A stretch of DNA of 64,000 nucleotides from Streptomyces cinnabarinus (GCF_027270315.1 NZ_CP114413.1:3906001-3970000), one strand, 5' to 3'; shown: positions 43,938-53,402, counted from the stretch's first letter. Notes: generated by a model not told the origin, from the letters alone. A program made the numbers and translations.

Positions 43938-46900
43938 GTGAGCTATCTGCGCCTGCCCCATCTCAACGGTGACCTGCTGTGCTTCGTGGCCGAGGACGAC
44001 CTCTGGCTGACCGACCTGGACGGACCCGGCCGCGCCTGGCGGCTCACCGTCGACCGCACCAAGGCGGGCCACCCCCGCTTCTCGCCCGACGGCACGCAGC
44101 TCGCGTACACGAGCTGGCGCAGCCTCGTCCCCGAGATCCACCTGGTCCCGGCGGACGGCGGACCGGGGCGGCAGCTCAGCCACTGGGGCACCGCGGACAC
44201 CCAGGTCACCGGCTGGACCCCGGACGGCGACATCCTCGCCGTCGCCTCCCACGGCGAGCCCTTCTCGTACTTCACCTGGGCCTACAAGGTCACCCCCGAC
44301 GGCTCCCCCGGCCGCAAGCTGCCCTGGGGCCCGGTCAGTGACATCCAGGTCGCCGACCTCGACAGCGAGCGCAAGACCCTGCTGCTCACCGGCACCCCGC
44401 CGCACGAGCCCGCCTCCTGGAAGCGCTACCGGGGCGGCGCCACGGGCCGCCTGTGGTTCCACGGCGAACGGCTGCTGGCCGACCTCGACGGCCATCTCGC
44501 CTGCCCCATGTTCGTCGGCGGCCGGATCGCCTTCCTCTCCGACCACGAGGGCGTCGGCAACCTCTACTCCTGCGCCCACGACGGCTCCGACCTGCGCCGC
44601 CACACCGACCATGACGCCTTCTACGCGCGGCACGCCGCCAGCGACGGCACCCGGGTGGTCTACCAGTGCGCGGGCGAGCTGTGGATCGTCGACGACCTCG
44701 CCGGCGCCCCGCGCAGGCTGGACGTCCGGCTCGGCGGCCCCCGCGCGGGGCGGCGCCGCTACCAGGTCCCGGCCGCCCAGCACGTCGACGGCATCTCCGT
44801 GGACGAGACCGGCCGCGCGAGCGCCGTCGTCGTCCGCGGCAGCCTGTACTGGCTCACCCACCGCGACGGCCCGGCCCGCACGATCACCGACACCCCGGGC
44901 GTACGGGTCCGGCTCCCGGAGATGCTCGGCTCGGTCGGCCAGGTCGCCTACGTCACCGACGCCGAGGGCGAGGACGCCGTCGAGATCGCCTATCTGCCCC
45001 GGGCGACCGGCGACCGCGAGCCGAGGAGGCTGGCCTCGGGCGAGCTGGGCCGGGTCCTGGAAGTGGTCTCCGATCCGCAGGGCGAGCGCCTGGCCATCGC
45101 CGCGCACGACGGACGCGTACTGCTCCTGGACGCCACCGAGGACTCCAACGGCGAGGTGACCGAGCTGATCCGGTCCATCAACGGGCCGGTGCGCGACCTC
45201 GCCTTCTCGCCGGACGGCTCATGGCTGACCTGGTCGCACCCGGGCGTCGGCCGCTCCCTGCGGCAGATCAAGATGGCGCGGATCTCCGGTGTCGGAGCGA
45301 CGGGCGAGACGGGGCGCGTGATCGTCGACGTCACCAACGGCCGCTTCGAGGACGAGAACCCGGTCTTCACCAGCGACGGCCGCTATCTGGCCTTCCTCTC
45401 CTGGCGCGGCTTCGATCCGGTGTACGACGTCCACACCGGCGACCTGTCCTTCCCGCTCGGCTGCCGCCCCTACCTGGTGCCCCTGTCCTCGGCGACGCCG
45501 AGCCCGTTCGCGCTGAACCCGGAGGGCCGTCCGGCGGCGGGGGGCCTGGACCCGGTGGAGGACGAGGGCGGCGAGGGCGGCGCGGTCACCGTGGAGATCG
45601 AGGGCCTGGAGGCCCGGGTGACGCCGTTCCCGGTCACCGCCTCCAAGTACTCGGCGCTGTACCCGGTCGCGGGCGGCGGCCTGGTCTGGCTGCGCTGGCC
45701 GATCTCGGGGGCGCTCGGCGAGACCTTCGCCAACCCCGACGACACCAGTGGCCGGCCGACCCTGGAGCACTTCAGCATCAGCAAGGCCAAGAAGTCCGAA
45801 CTCGTAGAGCATCTGGACTGGTTCGCGGTCAGCGGCGATGGCAGCCGGCTCGTCGTGGTCGACGAGGGGGACCTGCGCGCCGTACCCGCCACGGAGAGCG
45901 GCGACAGCGACTCCACGGTGTGGATCGACGCCCGCCGCATCCTGCACGAGGTCGACCCGGCCGCCGAGTGGCGCCAGTCGTACGAGGAGGCGGGCCGGCT
46001 GATCCGCGCCTACTTCTGGGACCCCGGCATGTGCGGCATCGACTGGGACGCGGTGCTGGCCCAGTACCGGCCGCTGGTCGACCGGGTGGCCTCCCCGGAC
46101 GACTTCGCCGATCTGCTCCGCGAGGTCCTGGGCGAGCTGGGCACCTCCCACGCCTATGTCTCCGCGGCCCGCCGCAACGAGGGCCCGCCCCACTACCAGC
46201 GGCGCCAGGGCCTGCTCGGCGCCAACTTCGTCCACCGGGAAGCGGGCTGGACGGTACGCCGGATCCTCCCCGGCGACTCCTCCGACTCCAAGGCCCGCTC
46301 ACCGCTTGCGGGCACCGGGATCCGCGAGGGCGCGGTGCTGACCCACGTCGACGGCCGCGAGGTCGACCCGGTGACGGGCCCGTATCCGCTGCTGGCGGGG
46401 GCGGGCGGTACGACGGTGGAGCTGACGTTCGTCCCGGCGGAGGGCGTGGGCCGCTCGCGCCGGGTCGCCGTGGTCCCGCTGACCGACGAACGCCCCCTGC
46501 GCTACCAGGACTGGGTGGCCAAGCGGCGTGCGGTCGTACGGGAGCTGAGCGGCGGCCGCTGCGGCTATCTGCACATCCCCGACATGGGCGGCTCCGGCTG
46601 GGCCCAGTTCAACCGCGATCTGCGCATGGAGGTCTCCCGGCCCGCGCTCATCGTCGACGTGCGCGGCAACGCGGGCGGACACATCAGCGAACTCGTCGTG
46701 GAGAAGCTGACCCGCACGATCCTCGGCTGGGACCTCACCAGGAACGCCCAGCCGGTGTCGTACGCCTCCAACGCCCCGCGCGGGCCGGTCGTCGCCCTCG
46801 CGGACGAGGCGACCTCCTCCGACGGCGACATGATCACGGCCGCCTTCAAGCTCCTGAAGCTGGGCCCGGTCGTGGGCCAGCGCACCTGGGGCGGGGTGGT

Positions 46901-47183
46901 CGGCATGACCGGGCGGCACCAACTCGGCGACGGCACGGTGATCACGGTGCCGATGAACGCGGCCTGGTTCGACGCGTACGGCTGGTCCATCGAGAACAAG
47001 GGCGTCACCCCGGACCTGGAGATCCTGCGCACGCCGCTGGACTGGGCCGAGGGCCGCCACGCGCAACTGGACGACGCGGTACAACTGGCCCTGGACCTGC
47101 TGGAGACGAACCCTCCGGCGATCCCGCCGGACTACTCGCACGTTCCGGACAGGTCGCGTCCGAAGCTGCCGCCGCGCGCATGA
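43938..47183 (+). CDS. tricorn protease homologue
   Basis: A 1081-residue cytosolic peptidase related to archaeal tricorn. Two beta-propeller regions (about 1-290 and 300-650) precede a C1 domain, a PDZ domain and the C2 domain. The tetrad is visible: S737-H738 (TSHAY), S961 (SSDGD) and E1019 (SIENKG). It probably degrades oligopeptides released by the proteasome or other proteases. GTG 43938 is used, but its GAGGAG directly abuts the codon, which is too close for normal initiation; the true start may be elsewhere or translation leaderless. Upstream in-frame sequence looks non-coding. It is divergent from the TetR/MMPL pair. Confidence 0.9.
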   Translation: MSYLRLPHLNGDLLCFVAEDDLWLTDLDGPGRAWRLTVDRTKAGHPRFSPDGTQLAYTSWRSLVPEIHLVPADGGPGRQLSHWGTADTQVTGWTPDGDILAVASHGEPFSYFTWAYKVTPDGSPGRKLPWGPVSDIQVADLDSERKTLLLTGTPPHEPASWKRYRGGATGRLWFHGERLLADLDGHLACPMFVGGRIAFLSDHEGVGNLYSCAHDGSDLRRHTDHDAFYARHAASDGTRVVYQCAGELWIVDDLAGAPRRLDVRLGGPRAGRRRYQVPAAQHVDGISVDETGRASAVVVRGSLYWLTHRDGPARTITDTPGVRVRLPEMLGSVGQVAYVTDAEGEDAVEIAYLPRATGDREPRRLASGELGRVLEVVSDPQGERLAIAAHDGRVLLLDATEDSNGEVTELIRSINGPVRDLAFSPDGSWLTWSHPGVGRSLRQIKMARISGVGATGETGRVIVDVTNGRFEDENPVFTSDGRYLAFLSWRGFDPVYDVHTGDLSFPLGCRPYLVPLSSATPSPFALNPEGRPAAGGLDPVEDEGGEGGAVTVEIEGLEARVTPFPVTASKYSALYPVAGGGLVWLRWPISGALGETFANPDDTSGRPTLEHFSISKAKKSELVEHLDWFAVSGDGSRLVVVDEGDLRAVPATESGDSDSTVWIDARRILHEVDPAAEWRQSYEEAGRLIRAYFWDPGMCGIDWDAVLAQYRPLVDRVASPDDFADLLREVLGELGTSHAYVSAARRNEGPPHYQRRQGLLGANFVHREAGWTVRRILPGDSSDSKARSPLAGTGIREGAVLTHVDGREVDPVTGPYPLLAGAGGTTVELTFVPAEGVGRSRRVAVVPLTDERPLRYQDWVAKRRAVVRELSGGRCGYLHIPDMGGSGWAQFNRDLRMEVSRPALIVDVRGNAGGHISELVVEKLTRTILGWDLTRNAQPVSYASNAPRGPVVALADEATSSDGDMITAAFKLLKLGPVVGQRTWGGVVGMTGRHQLGDGTVITVPMNAAWFDAYGWSIENKGVTPDLEILRTPLDWAEGRHAQLDDAVQLALDLLETNPPAIPPDYSHVPDRSRPKLPPRA

Positions 47184-47196
47184 GACTCGCGCATGA

Positions 47197-47228
47197 GAAA
47201 GGGTGCCCCTGGTGAGGGGCACCCTTTC
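47197..47228. terminator. bidirectional hairpin terminator
   Basis: GAAAGGGTGCCCCT pairs perfectly with AGGGGCACCCTTTC around a GGTG loop, with A/T pairs at the base. It separates the tricorn gene from the convergent small gene. Confidence 0.8.
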
Positions 47229-47244
47229 CGCTCAACGCGCACCG

Positions 47245-47454
47245 TCAGGCGTCATAGTCCTGGTCGAAGCGGTCCTGCTCTTCCTGCTGCATCCGCTCCG
47301 TGTCCTCGTCGCGGCCGCGGTGCTGGCCTCGCTCCTGCTGGCCGCGTTCCTGCTGGCCGCGCTGCTGCTGGCCGCGTTCGCGCCCCGGCTGCATCCGCTC
47401 CTTGGCCTGCTGCTGCCGCTCGGACTTCTCCTGGAACTGGTCCTTCATGCCCAT
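47245..47454 (-). CDS. small Gln/Arg/Glu-rich protein
   Basis: A 69-residue, highly charged and Gln-rich protein, MGMKDQFQEKSE at the N-terminus and repeated QQERGQ units in the middle, ending FDQDYDA. It has no hydrophobic core and is probably disordered or a simple coiled coil. GGGAG precedes ATG 47454, and a bidirectional terminator lies just downstream, which supports a real gene. Similar small MGxKDQFQ proteins occur in Streptomyces, but I know of no function. Confidence 0.65.
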   Translation of the reverse strand: MGMKDQFQEKSERQQQAKERMQPGRERGQQQRGQQERGQQERGQHRGRDEDTERMQQEEQDRFDQDYDA

Positions 47455-47530
47455 GAGGTTTCACTCCCGTAATGGGTGAGGGGATCGGGCCCGACCAGAT
47501 TCACACGCGGCGTGACGCAGCGCATGTCGA

Positions 47531-48415
47531 TCACTTACGGTGCGTGACGCGCTCCTGCTCATCGGCCTCGCCGCCCGCTCCGACAAGACCGATCCGCATG
47601 CCGTCGAGCCGGTCCGCGAACCTGCGCATCTCCCGCTGGCCGACGGTCCCGATGAGCGCCGGCAGATACCCGCGCACCCCCTGCATCCCGCGCAGCCACC
47701 ACTGCCCGTACACATGGCTGGAGCGCCGCTCGATCCCGGCCACGATCCGGTCGACGGCCGGACCCAGCGGGTACGTCTTGTTCGACGGCCACGGCAGCCG
47801 CTGCCTCAGCTCCCGCATGACGTCGTCCTGATCGGCCCCGCGCACCATGTCCGTGTCGGTCCAGGACAGATACCCGACGCCCACGCGTACGCCCTTGTAG
47901 CCGACCTCGGCGCGCAGGCTGTGCGCGTACGCCTCCACGCCCGACTTGGACGCGCAGTACGCGGTCATCATCGGCGCCGGGGTGATCGCGGCGAGGGAGG
48001 CGATCTGGAGCAGATAGCCGCGGCTCTCCATCAGCACCGGCAGGAACGCCCGCGCGGTGACGGCCGAGCCGATGAGGTTGACCTCGATGACCCGCCGCCA
48101 CGCCTCGGGGTCGGAGTCGACGAACGGACCGCCGCTGGCCACACCGGCGTTGGCGACGACGATGTCGACCTTCCCGAACCGCTCCTTGACCTCCCGCGCC
48201 ACCCGCGCCATCGCCTCGTGGTCGGTGACATCGGCGTACCAGTGGTCACTCTCGCTGTGCAGCCGCTCGGAGACCTGCTTGAGCGCGTCCGCTTCGAGGC
48301 CGACCAGCGCCACCTTCGCGCCCCGCGCGGAGAGCTTGCGGGCAAGCAGCTCACCCACGCCCCGCGCCGCTCCGGTGACGACGGCGACCTGTCCTTCGAG
48401 GCTCACCCTGCTCAT
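47531..48415 (-). CDS. short-chain dehydrogenase/reductase
   Basis: A 294-residue classical SDR with TGAARGVG (14-21), NAG (89-91), and the catalytic S140, Y153 and K157 (YCASK). The C-terminal 70 residues are longer than in minimal SDRs and resemble fatty-acid/ketone-type oxidoreductases. Its ATG overlaps the upstream hydrolase stop (ATGA). It is the last gene of a three-gene operon with a monooxygenase and a hydrolase. Confidence 0.88.
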   Translation of the reverse strand: MSRVSLEGQVAVVTGAARGVGELLARKLSARGAKVALVGLEADALKQVSERLHSESDHWYADVTDHEAMARVAREVKERFGKVDIVVANAGVASGGPFVDSDPEAWRRVIEVNLIGSAVTARAFLPVLMESRGYLLQIASLAAITPAPMMTAYCASKSGVEAYAHSLRAEVGYKGVRVGVGYLSWTDTDMVRGADQDDVMRELRQRLPWPSNKTYPLGPAVDRIVAGIERRSSHVYGQWWLRGMQGVRGYLPALIGTVGQREMRRFADRLDGMRIGLVGAGGEADEQERVTHRK

Positions 48416-49329
48416 GCGCCCTCCTTGATCTGTGCGTAGGCGACGACGAGTTCACGAATCCTTGCGCTCACCAGCTCCGGCGCCTCCACCGGCGTCATGT
48501 GCCCGAGTCCGGGCAGCTCGGTGAGCCCGACGCAGGTCGGCAGCGCGGCGGCCAGCGACCGCGCGTGCACGGGCGGTGTGAGCCGGTCGGCGGTCCCCAC
48601 GACCACCGCGGTCGGCACCCTCAACTCCCGTACGCCGTGGTCGAGGTCGAGCCGGTCCAGCACCTGCGACCAGGCGTGCCGCACCCGCCGTGGACAGGCG
48701 TGCACGATCCGCGCGCACGCCTCGACCATGTGCGGCGCCGAACCGGGCCCCATGGTCCCGTACTTCAGCACCCGCCGCGCGAGCGGCGTGACCGGCCCGA
48801 GCGGCGCCCGCGACCCGAGGATCTGCTGGGTCAGCCAGGTCCGCGGCCGGCCCGGCCTGATCGGTACGACGGTGGACTCGGCGACCAGCCGGGACGAACC
48901 GGTGCTGCACAGCAGCACGGCGGCCGCGTGCTCCCGGAACGCGGGCCGCGCCGCGGCGGCCAGCACCGTCATCCCGCCCATCGAGTGCCCGGCGATCACC
49001 GCCTTCTCCCCCGGCGCGAGGGTCGCCTTCAGTACGGCTTCCAGGTCGTCGGCGAGTTCCTCGGTGCCGCAGGCGCGGCTCGCCGGACTGCGCCCGTGGC
49101 CGCGCTGGTCGTAGGCGATGACGCGGTGGCCGGTGGCCAGCTCCCGTATCTGCGCCGCCCAGAAGGCGGTCGAGCAGGTCCAGCCGTGCGCGAGGACGAC
49201 GGGGGGCGCGTTCTCGGGGCCGTGCACCTCCACGTGCAGGCGCGCGCCGTCCGCGGAGATCACGGTGAGTTCGCGGGCGGGGGCGGGCGGGGCGTAGGGG
49301 CCAGAGCTCACGTGCGTCAGGCGGCTCAT
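48412..49329 (-). CDS. alpha/beta hydrolase
   Basis: A 305-residue alpha/beta hydrolase with the oxyanion motif HGW (49-51), nucleophile elbow GHSMGG (S116), an acid in VVVGTADRLTPP and a late His in LPGLGHMTP. It probably acts on esters. ATG 49329 overlaps the stop of the upstream monooxygenase and its own stop overlaps the SDR, so the three are tightly coupled. A Baeyer-Villiger enzyme making esters/lactones followed by a hydrolase that opens them is a coherent pathway. Confidence 0.88.
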   Translation of the reverse strand: MSRLTHVSSGPYAPPAPARELTVISADGARLHVEVHGPENAPPVVLAHGWTCSTAFWAAQIRELATGHRVIAYDQRGHGRSPASRACGTEELADDLEAVLKATLAPGEKAVIAGHSMGGMTVLAAAARPAFREHAAAVLLCSTGSSRLVAESTVVPIRPGRPRTWLTQQILGSRAPLGPVTPLARRVLKYGTMGPGSAPHMVEACARIVHACPRRVRHAWSQVLDRLDLDHGVRELRVPTAVVVGTADRLTPPVHARSLAAALPTCVGLTELPGLGHMTPVEAPELVSARIRELVVAYAQIKEGA

Positions 49330-50945
49330 GCGCCCACCTCCGGGCGTGCGTCGGCGACTTCGCGCCCCTTGGCGGTGCGGGCGCTCTTCTTCACGCTGCT
49401 GCGCTCCTTGGTGGCGCCAGCGCTGCCCTTCGCGCTCTCGCGCTCCTCGGTCGCGGTCGCGCCGTCCTCCGCGCCCGCGGCGCGCACCACCGCGTACTCC
49501 GCGAGATCCACTCGCCGGGTCGCGCGCCGGAACTCGCCGGTCGTGCCCGGCCAGATCGTGGTGTTGCGGCCGCTCGCGTCCAGGTACCAGCTCGTGCAGC
49601 CGCCGGTGTTCCACACCGTGCGCTTCATGCGCTCCTGCACGCGGTGGTTCCAGGCGCGCACGGCGCTCGGGCGGGCGTCCAGGGCGACGCGTCCGCCGAG
49701 GACGTCCAACTGCCGGACGTAGTCGGCGAGGTAGTTGAGCTGGCTCTCGATCATGAGGATCATCGACGAGTTGCCGAGCCCGGTGTTGGGCCCGATGATC
49801 GTCATCCAGTTCGGGAACCCGGCGGCGGACGCGCCCCGCAGCGCCTCCATGCCGCCCTTCCACGTCTCGGCGAGCGTCCGCCCGTCCGCGCCGACGACCC
49901 GCTCCGCGATGGGCATGTCGGTGACATGGAAGCCGGTGCCGAAGACGATCGCGTCGACCTCGGTCTCGGTACCGTCGGCCGCGACCACCGTCGAACCGCG
50001 GACCTCGGCGAGCCCGCTGTCGACGACATCGACATTCGGCCGGGCGAGCGCCGGGTAGTACTCACTGCTGAGCAGGATCCGCTTGCAGCCGATGCGGTAG
50101 TCCGGCGTGAGCTTGGCCCGCAGCGCCGGGTCCTTGATGGCGCGGGCCATGTTCTGCCGGGCGAGCTTCTCGACCAGGCCGAGTTCGTTCGGGTGCTTGG
50201 TGAACGCCTGCACCTGGAGTTCGCGGATGCCCCAGAGCAGTCCGCGCCGGGCCTGGGTGGTGAAGGGGAGCTGCCGGTGCAGCCAGCGCTCCACCCCGCT
50301 GATCGCGCGGTCCATGCGCGGCATCACCCACGGCGGGGTGCGCTGGAACAGGGTGAGCCGGGAGACCTCCGGCTGGACGGCCGGCACGATCTGGATCGCG
50401 GAGGCACCGGTGCCGACCATGGCGACCCGCTTGCCGCGCAGGTCGTAGTCGTGGTCCCAGCGGGCGGAGTGGAAGACCTTGCCGGGGAAGGAGTCGAGGC
50501 CCGGGACGTCCGGGACCTTGGGGTCGGACAGCGGCCCGGTGGCCGAGACCACGAGGTCGGCCGAGAGGTTCCCGGCGGTGGTCTCGATGTCCCAGCACAG
50601 CCGCTCGGCGTTCCAGGCCATCCGCTTCACCTCGGAGTCGAAGCGGATGTGCGGGCGCAGCCGGAAGACGTCGGCGACGTGCTCCAGATAGGCGCGGATG
50701 TGCTCCTGGCCGGAGAAGGTGCGCGGCCAGTCGGGGTTGGGCGCGAAGGAGAAGGAGTACAGGTGCGAGGGGACGTCACAGGCGCACCCGGGGTAGCTGT
50801 TGTCCCGCCAGGTGCCGCCGACACTGGACGCCCGCTCCAGGACGACGAAGTCGGTGACGCCCTCGCGCCGCAGCCGCACCGCGGCTCCGAGCCCGCCGAA
50901 CCCGGATCCGATCACCGCCACCCGTACATGCTCGTGTTCGGTCAT
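49326..50945 (-). CDS. flavin-containing Baeyer-Villiger-type monooxygenase
   Basis: A 539-residue FAD/NADPH enzyme. The first Rossmann loop GSGFGG is at 13-18, the BVMO fingerprint FPGKVFHSARWD at 153-164 and the second loop GTGASA at 178-183. It should insert oxygen into ketones. The last ~50 residues are a Lys/Ala/Glu-rich tail not seen in the catalytic core. ATG 50945 is preferred over an upstream in-frame GTG/ATG extension. It is the first gene of the operon and is divergent from a MerR regulator. Confidence 0.88.
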   Translation of the reverse strand: MTEHEHVRVAVIGSGFGGLGAAVRLRREGVTDFVVLERASSVGGTWRDNSYPGCACDVPSHLYSFSFAPNPDWPRTFSGQEHIRAYLEHVADVFRLRPHIRFDSEVKRMAWNAERLCWDIETTAGNLSADLVVSATGPLSDPKVPDVPGLDSFPGKVFHSARWDHDYDLRGKRVAMVGTGASAIQIVPAVQPEVSRLTLFQRTPPWVMPRMDRAISGVERWLHRQLPFTTQARRGLLWGIRELQVQAFTKHPNELGLVEKLARQNMARAIKDPALRAKLTPDYRIGCKRILLSSEYYPALARPNVDVVDSGLAEVRGSTVVAADGTETEVDAIVFGTGFHVTDMPIAERVVGADGRTLAETWKGGMEALRGASAAGFPNWMTIIGPNTGLGNSSMILMIESQLNYLADYVRQLDVLGGRVALDARPSAVRAWNHRVQERMKRTVWNTGGCTSWYLDASGRNTTIWPGTTGEFRRATRRVDLAEYAVVRAAGAEDGATATEERESAKGSAGATKERSSVKKSARTAKGREVADARPEVGA

Positions 50946-51076
50946 CCCGAAGCCCCTCCACAGCCGTGCGACTCTGCCAGTGAACACTGGCGCAATGGGA
51001 GCGTAGAGCAGCTCCGTACTCGTGGGTAGGGGGTGAGCCGAGGAAAGTTACCCCTGGTACGCCATAGGCTTCCGGC

Positions 51077-51742
51077 GTGGCACAAGACGCTGGACGACCC
51101 GAGGGCCGACACGAGTACCGCATGGAGGAGCTGGCCCGGCTGGCCGGCATCACCGTGCGTACCCTGCGCTTCTACCGCGAACGGGGTCTCATCCCCCCGC
51201 CCCGCCGCGAGGGCCGCATCGCCTGGTACGACGACCGCCACCTGGCCCGGCTGCGCACGATCTCGGCGATGCTGGAACGCGGCCACACCCTCAGCGGCAT
51301 CGCCGAACTCGCCGAGGCCTTCGACCACGGCCGCGATGTCGCCGACCTGCTCGGCATGGACTCCCCCACCGAGGAGACCCCGGTCCGCCTCACCCCCGAG
51401 GAACTCGCCGACCACTTCGCCGACGACGTCACCCCGGAGAACTTCGCCGCCGCCCTGGAACTCGGCTATCTCGCCACCGACGGCGAGGAGATCATCCACA
51501 TCAGCCGCCGCCTGCTGGACGTCTCCGCCGCGCTGGTCCGCGAGGGCATCCCACTCGCCGAGGTACTGGCCGCGGGCAAGGAACTCCGCGCCCACGCCGA
51601 CATCCTCGCCGACCTCTTCGCCGACCTGATCCTCCGCCACGGCACCGAGGAGGACCTTCCCCGCCTGCGCCCCCTCGCGCGCAGCGTGGTGGAGGCGGAG
51701 ATGTCCCTGGCCCTGGACCGCCGCCTGCGCAAGCGGTCGTAG
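51077..51742 (+). CDS. MerR-family regulator
   Basis: A 221-residue MerR protein with the N-terminal winged helix (MEELARLAGITVRTLRFYRERGLIPPPRREGRIAWYDDRHLARLRTI) and a long C-terminal region without the Cys residues of metal sensors. It may sense an organic ligand. GTG 51077 is used; ATG 51122 at the start of the winged helix is an alternative. It is divergent from the monooxygenase operon with 131 bp between starts and is its likely regulator. Confidence 0.85.
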   Translation: MAQDAGRPEGRHEYRMEELARLAGITVRTLRFYRERGLIPPPRREGRIAWYDDRHLARLRTISAMLERGHTLSGIAELAEAFDHGRDVADLLGMDSPTEETPVRLTPEELADHFADDVTPENFAAALELGYLATDGEEIIHISRRLLDVSAALVREGIPLAEVLAAGKELRAHADILADLFADLILRHGTEEDLPRLRPLARSVVEAEMSLALDRRLRKRS

Positions 51743-51854
51743 CGGGGGCGCAAGCGGTCACAGTGGGGGCGTGGGCGGTGGCGAGGAGGCGCGGGCGGGG
51801 TTGAGAGCGCTGTCGGCGCGTGCGGGGGCGAGGGCGCTCTCGGCACGTGCGGGG
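51727..51854. repeat. GC-rich imperfect tandem repeats
   Basis: GCGCAAGCGGTC recurs at 51727 and 51748 (21-bp period), the first copy being the 3' end of the MerR gene. A second 21-bp unit, GCGCTGTCGGCGCGTGCGGGG (51807-51827), recurs with two changes at 51834-51854 (27-bp period). Confidence 0.65.
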
Positions 51855-52050
51855 TCGGCGGCGCCCCAGAGTGCGCGCGGCGCCGAGGGCGCCCCGCGGC
51901 ACCCGGGGCGTAGGGCGTGCTCAACCCGCCCACGGCGCACGCCCGCTCACAGATCCACCCGCGCGCACCGGCGCACAGGGCAACACCCCGCGCACCACCA
52001 TGCGAGGCCCGCGCCCGCGCACGCCCGCGCGCGGACACTCCGCCGCGCGC
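51743..52050. other. 308-bp GC-rich intergenic region
   Basis: Apart from the tandem repeats above, I see no gene, promoter or RNA. Open frames on the minus strand here are Arg/Pro/Ala-rich and look like low-complexity shadows. Confidence 0.5.
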
Positions 52051-52851
52051 CTACTCGTAGACGACTGTCACCGGCGCATGATCCGACCAACGCTCCTCGT
52101 GCGTCGCCGCGCGCTCCACGAAGCCCTTGACCGCCCGGCCCGCGAGCCTCGGCGTCGCGATCTGGTAGTCGATGCGCCAGCCGGTGTCGTTGTCGAAGGC
52201 ACGCCCCCGGTACGACCACCAGCTGTACGGCCCCTCCACGTCCGGGTGCAGGGCGCGCACGACGTCGACGTAGCCGCCCTCCGCCGGATCGAGGACCTGG
52301 CCGAGCCACTCGCGCTCCTCGGGGAGGAAGCCGGAGTTCTTGGTGTTGCCGCGCCAGTTCTTCAGGTCCGCCTGCTGGTGGGCGATGTTCCAGTCCCCGC
52401 AGACGACGACCTCGCGCCCGTCGGCGGCGGCGCGCTCGCGCAGGCCCTTGAGGTAGGCGAGGAACTCCCCCATGAAGCGGACCTTCTCGTCCTGGCGCTC
52501 GGTGCCGACCTCCCCGGAAGGGAGGTACAGCGAGGCGACCGTCACACCGGGCAGATCCACCTCGGCATAGCGCCCGCTCGCGTCGAACTCGCTCGACCCG
52601 AAGCCGACCTGGACACGGTCGGGCTCGCGCCGGGTGTAGAGGGAGACACCCGCGCGCCCCTTGGCGGCGGCGGGCGCGTGCACGACATGCCAGCCGTCAG
52701 GCTCTCGCACGGCCTCCGGCAGCTGCTGCGCCTCGGCCCGTACCTCCTGGAGGCACAGCACATCGGCGGAGGTCTCGGCCAGCCACTCCACGAAGCCCTT
52801 CTTCGCGGCGGCACGCAGCCCGTTCACATTCACGCTGGTCACAATGAGCAC
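52051..52851 (-). CDS. xth: exodeoxyribonuclease III (AP endonuclease)
   Basis: A 266-residue EEP-fold nuclease with the Xth/ExoIII order: VTSVNVNGLRAA, CLQEVRAE, GDWNIAHQQ and the C-terminal SDHAPV. These supply the metal-binding Glu and the catalytic Asp-His pair. It repairs abasic sites and 3'-blocked ends. GTG 52851 is used. It is divergent from a GNAT gene. Confidence 0.93.
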   Translation of the reverse strand: MLIVTSVNVNGLRAAAKKGFVEWLAETSADVLCLQEVRAEAQQLPEAVREPDGWHVVHAPAAAKGRAGVSLYTRREPDRVQVGFGSSEFDASGRYAEVDLPGVTVASLYLPSGEVGTERQDEKVRFMGEFLAYLKGLRERAAADGREVVVCGDWNIAHQQADLKNWRGNTKNSGFLPEEREWLGQVLDPAEGGYVDVVRALHPDVEGPYSWWSYRGRAFDNDTGWRIDYQIATPRLAGRAVKGFVERAATHEERWSDHAPVTVVYE

Positions 52852-52919
52852 CCGGGCACGATACCCGCAGACTGGACCGAGTCCAGATTCCGACTACTTA
52901 TGACTGTACGGTTGCCTGC

Positions 52920-53402
52920 ATGCAGATCCGCCGCGTCTCCTTCGACCACCCCGACGCCGTGAAGCTCAATGACGCAGTCCAGGCCGAGTACGCCGTCCGC
53001 TACGGCGACGACGGCGACGCCACGGTCATCACCACCACCGACTTCGAGCCGCCGAACGGCGTGTACCTCATCGCTTACGACGAGCACGGCACCCCGGTCG
53101 CCTCGGGCGGCTGGCGCGTCCAGGACACGAACGACGAGGGCAACATCGACGGCGACGCCGAAGTGAAGCGCATGTACGTGATCGACAGCATGCGCGGCCG
53201 TGGCCTCGCCCGGCGCATCCTGGCCGCCCTGGAGGAGGACGCCCGCGGGGCGGGCCGACAGCGCATGGTGCTGGAGACGGGCACCATGCAGCCGGAGGCC
53301 GTCGCCCTGTACGAGTCCAGCGGCTACGAGACGTGCGCGAAGTTCGGCTACTACCGCTTCCACGAACTGAGCCTGTGCTTCGCCAAGCCGCTCACCCTCT
53401 GA
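52920..53402 (+). CDS. GNAT-family N-acetyltransferase
   Basis: A 160-residue GNAT protein with the acetyl-CoA motif MYVIDSMRGRGLARRILAALEEDA and the C-terminal EAVALYESSGYE element. The substrate is unknown. ATG 52920 has no strong ribosome-binding site. Its end overlaps the convergent response regulator by 11 bp. Confidence 0.85.
   Translation: MQIRRVSFDHPDAVKLNDAVQAEYAVRYGDDGDATVITTTDFEPPNGVYLIAYDEHGTPVASGGWRVQDTNDEGNIDGDAEVKRMYVIDSMRGRGLARRILAALEEDARGAGRQRMVLETGTMQPEAVALYESSGYETCAKFGYYRFHELSLCFAKPLTL

Noticed and set aside
51466..52038. Minus-strand frame in the repeat-rich gap
   Set aside because: Arg/Ala/Pro-only composition, overlap with MerR and no ribosome-binding site.
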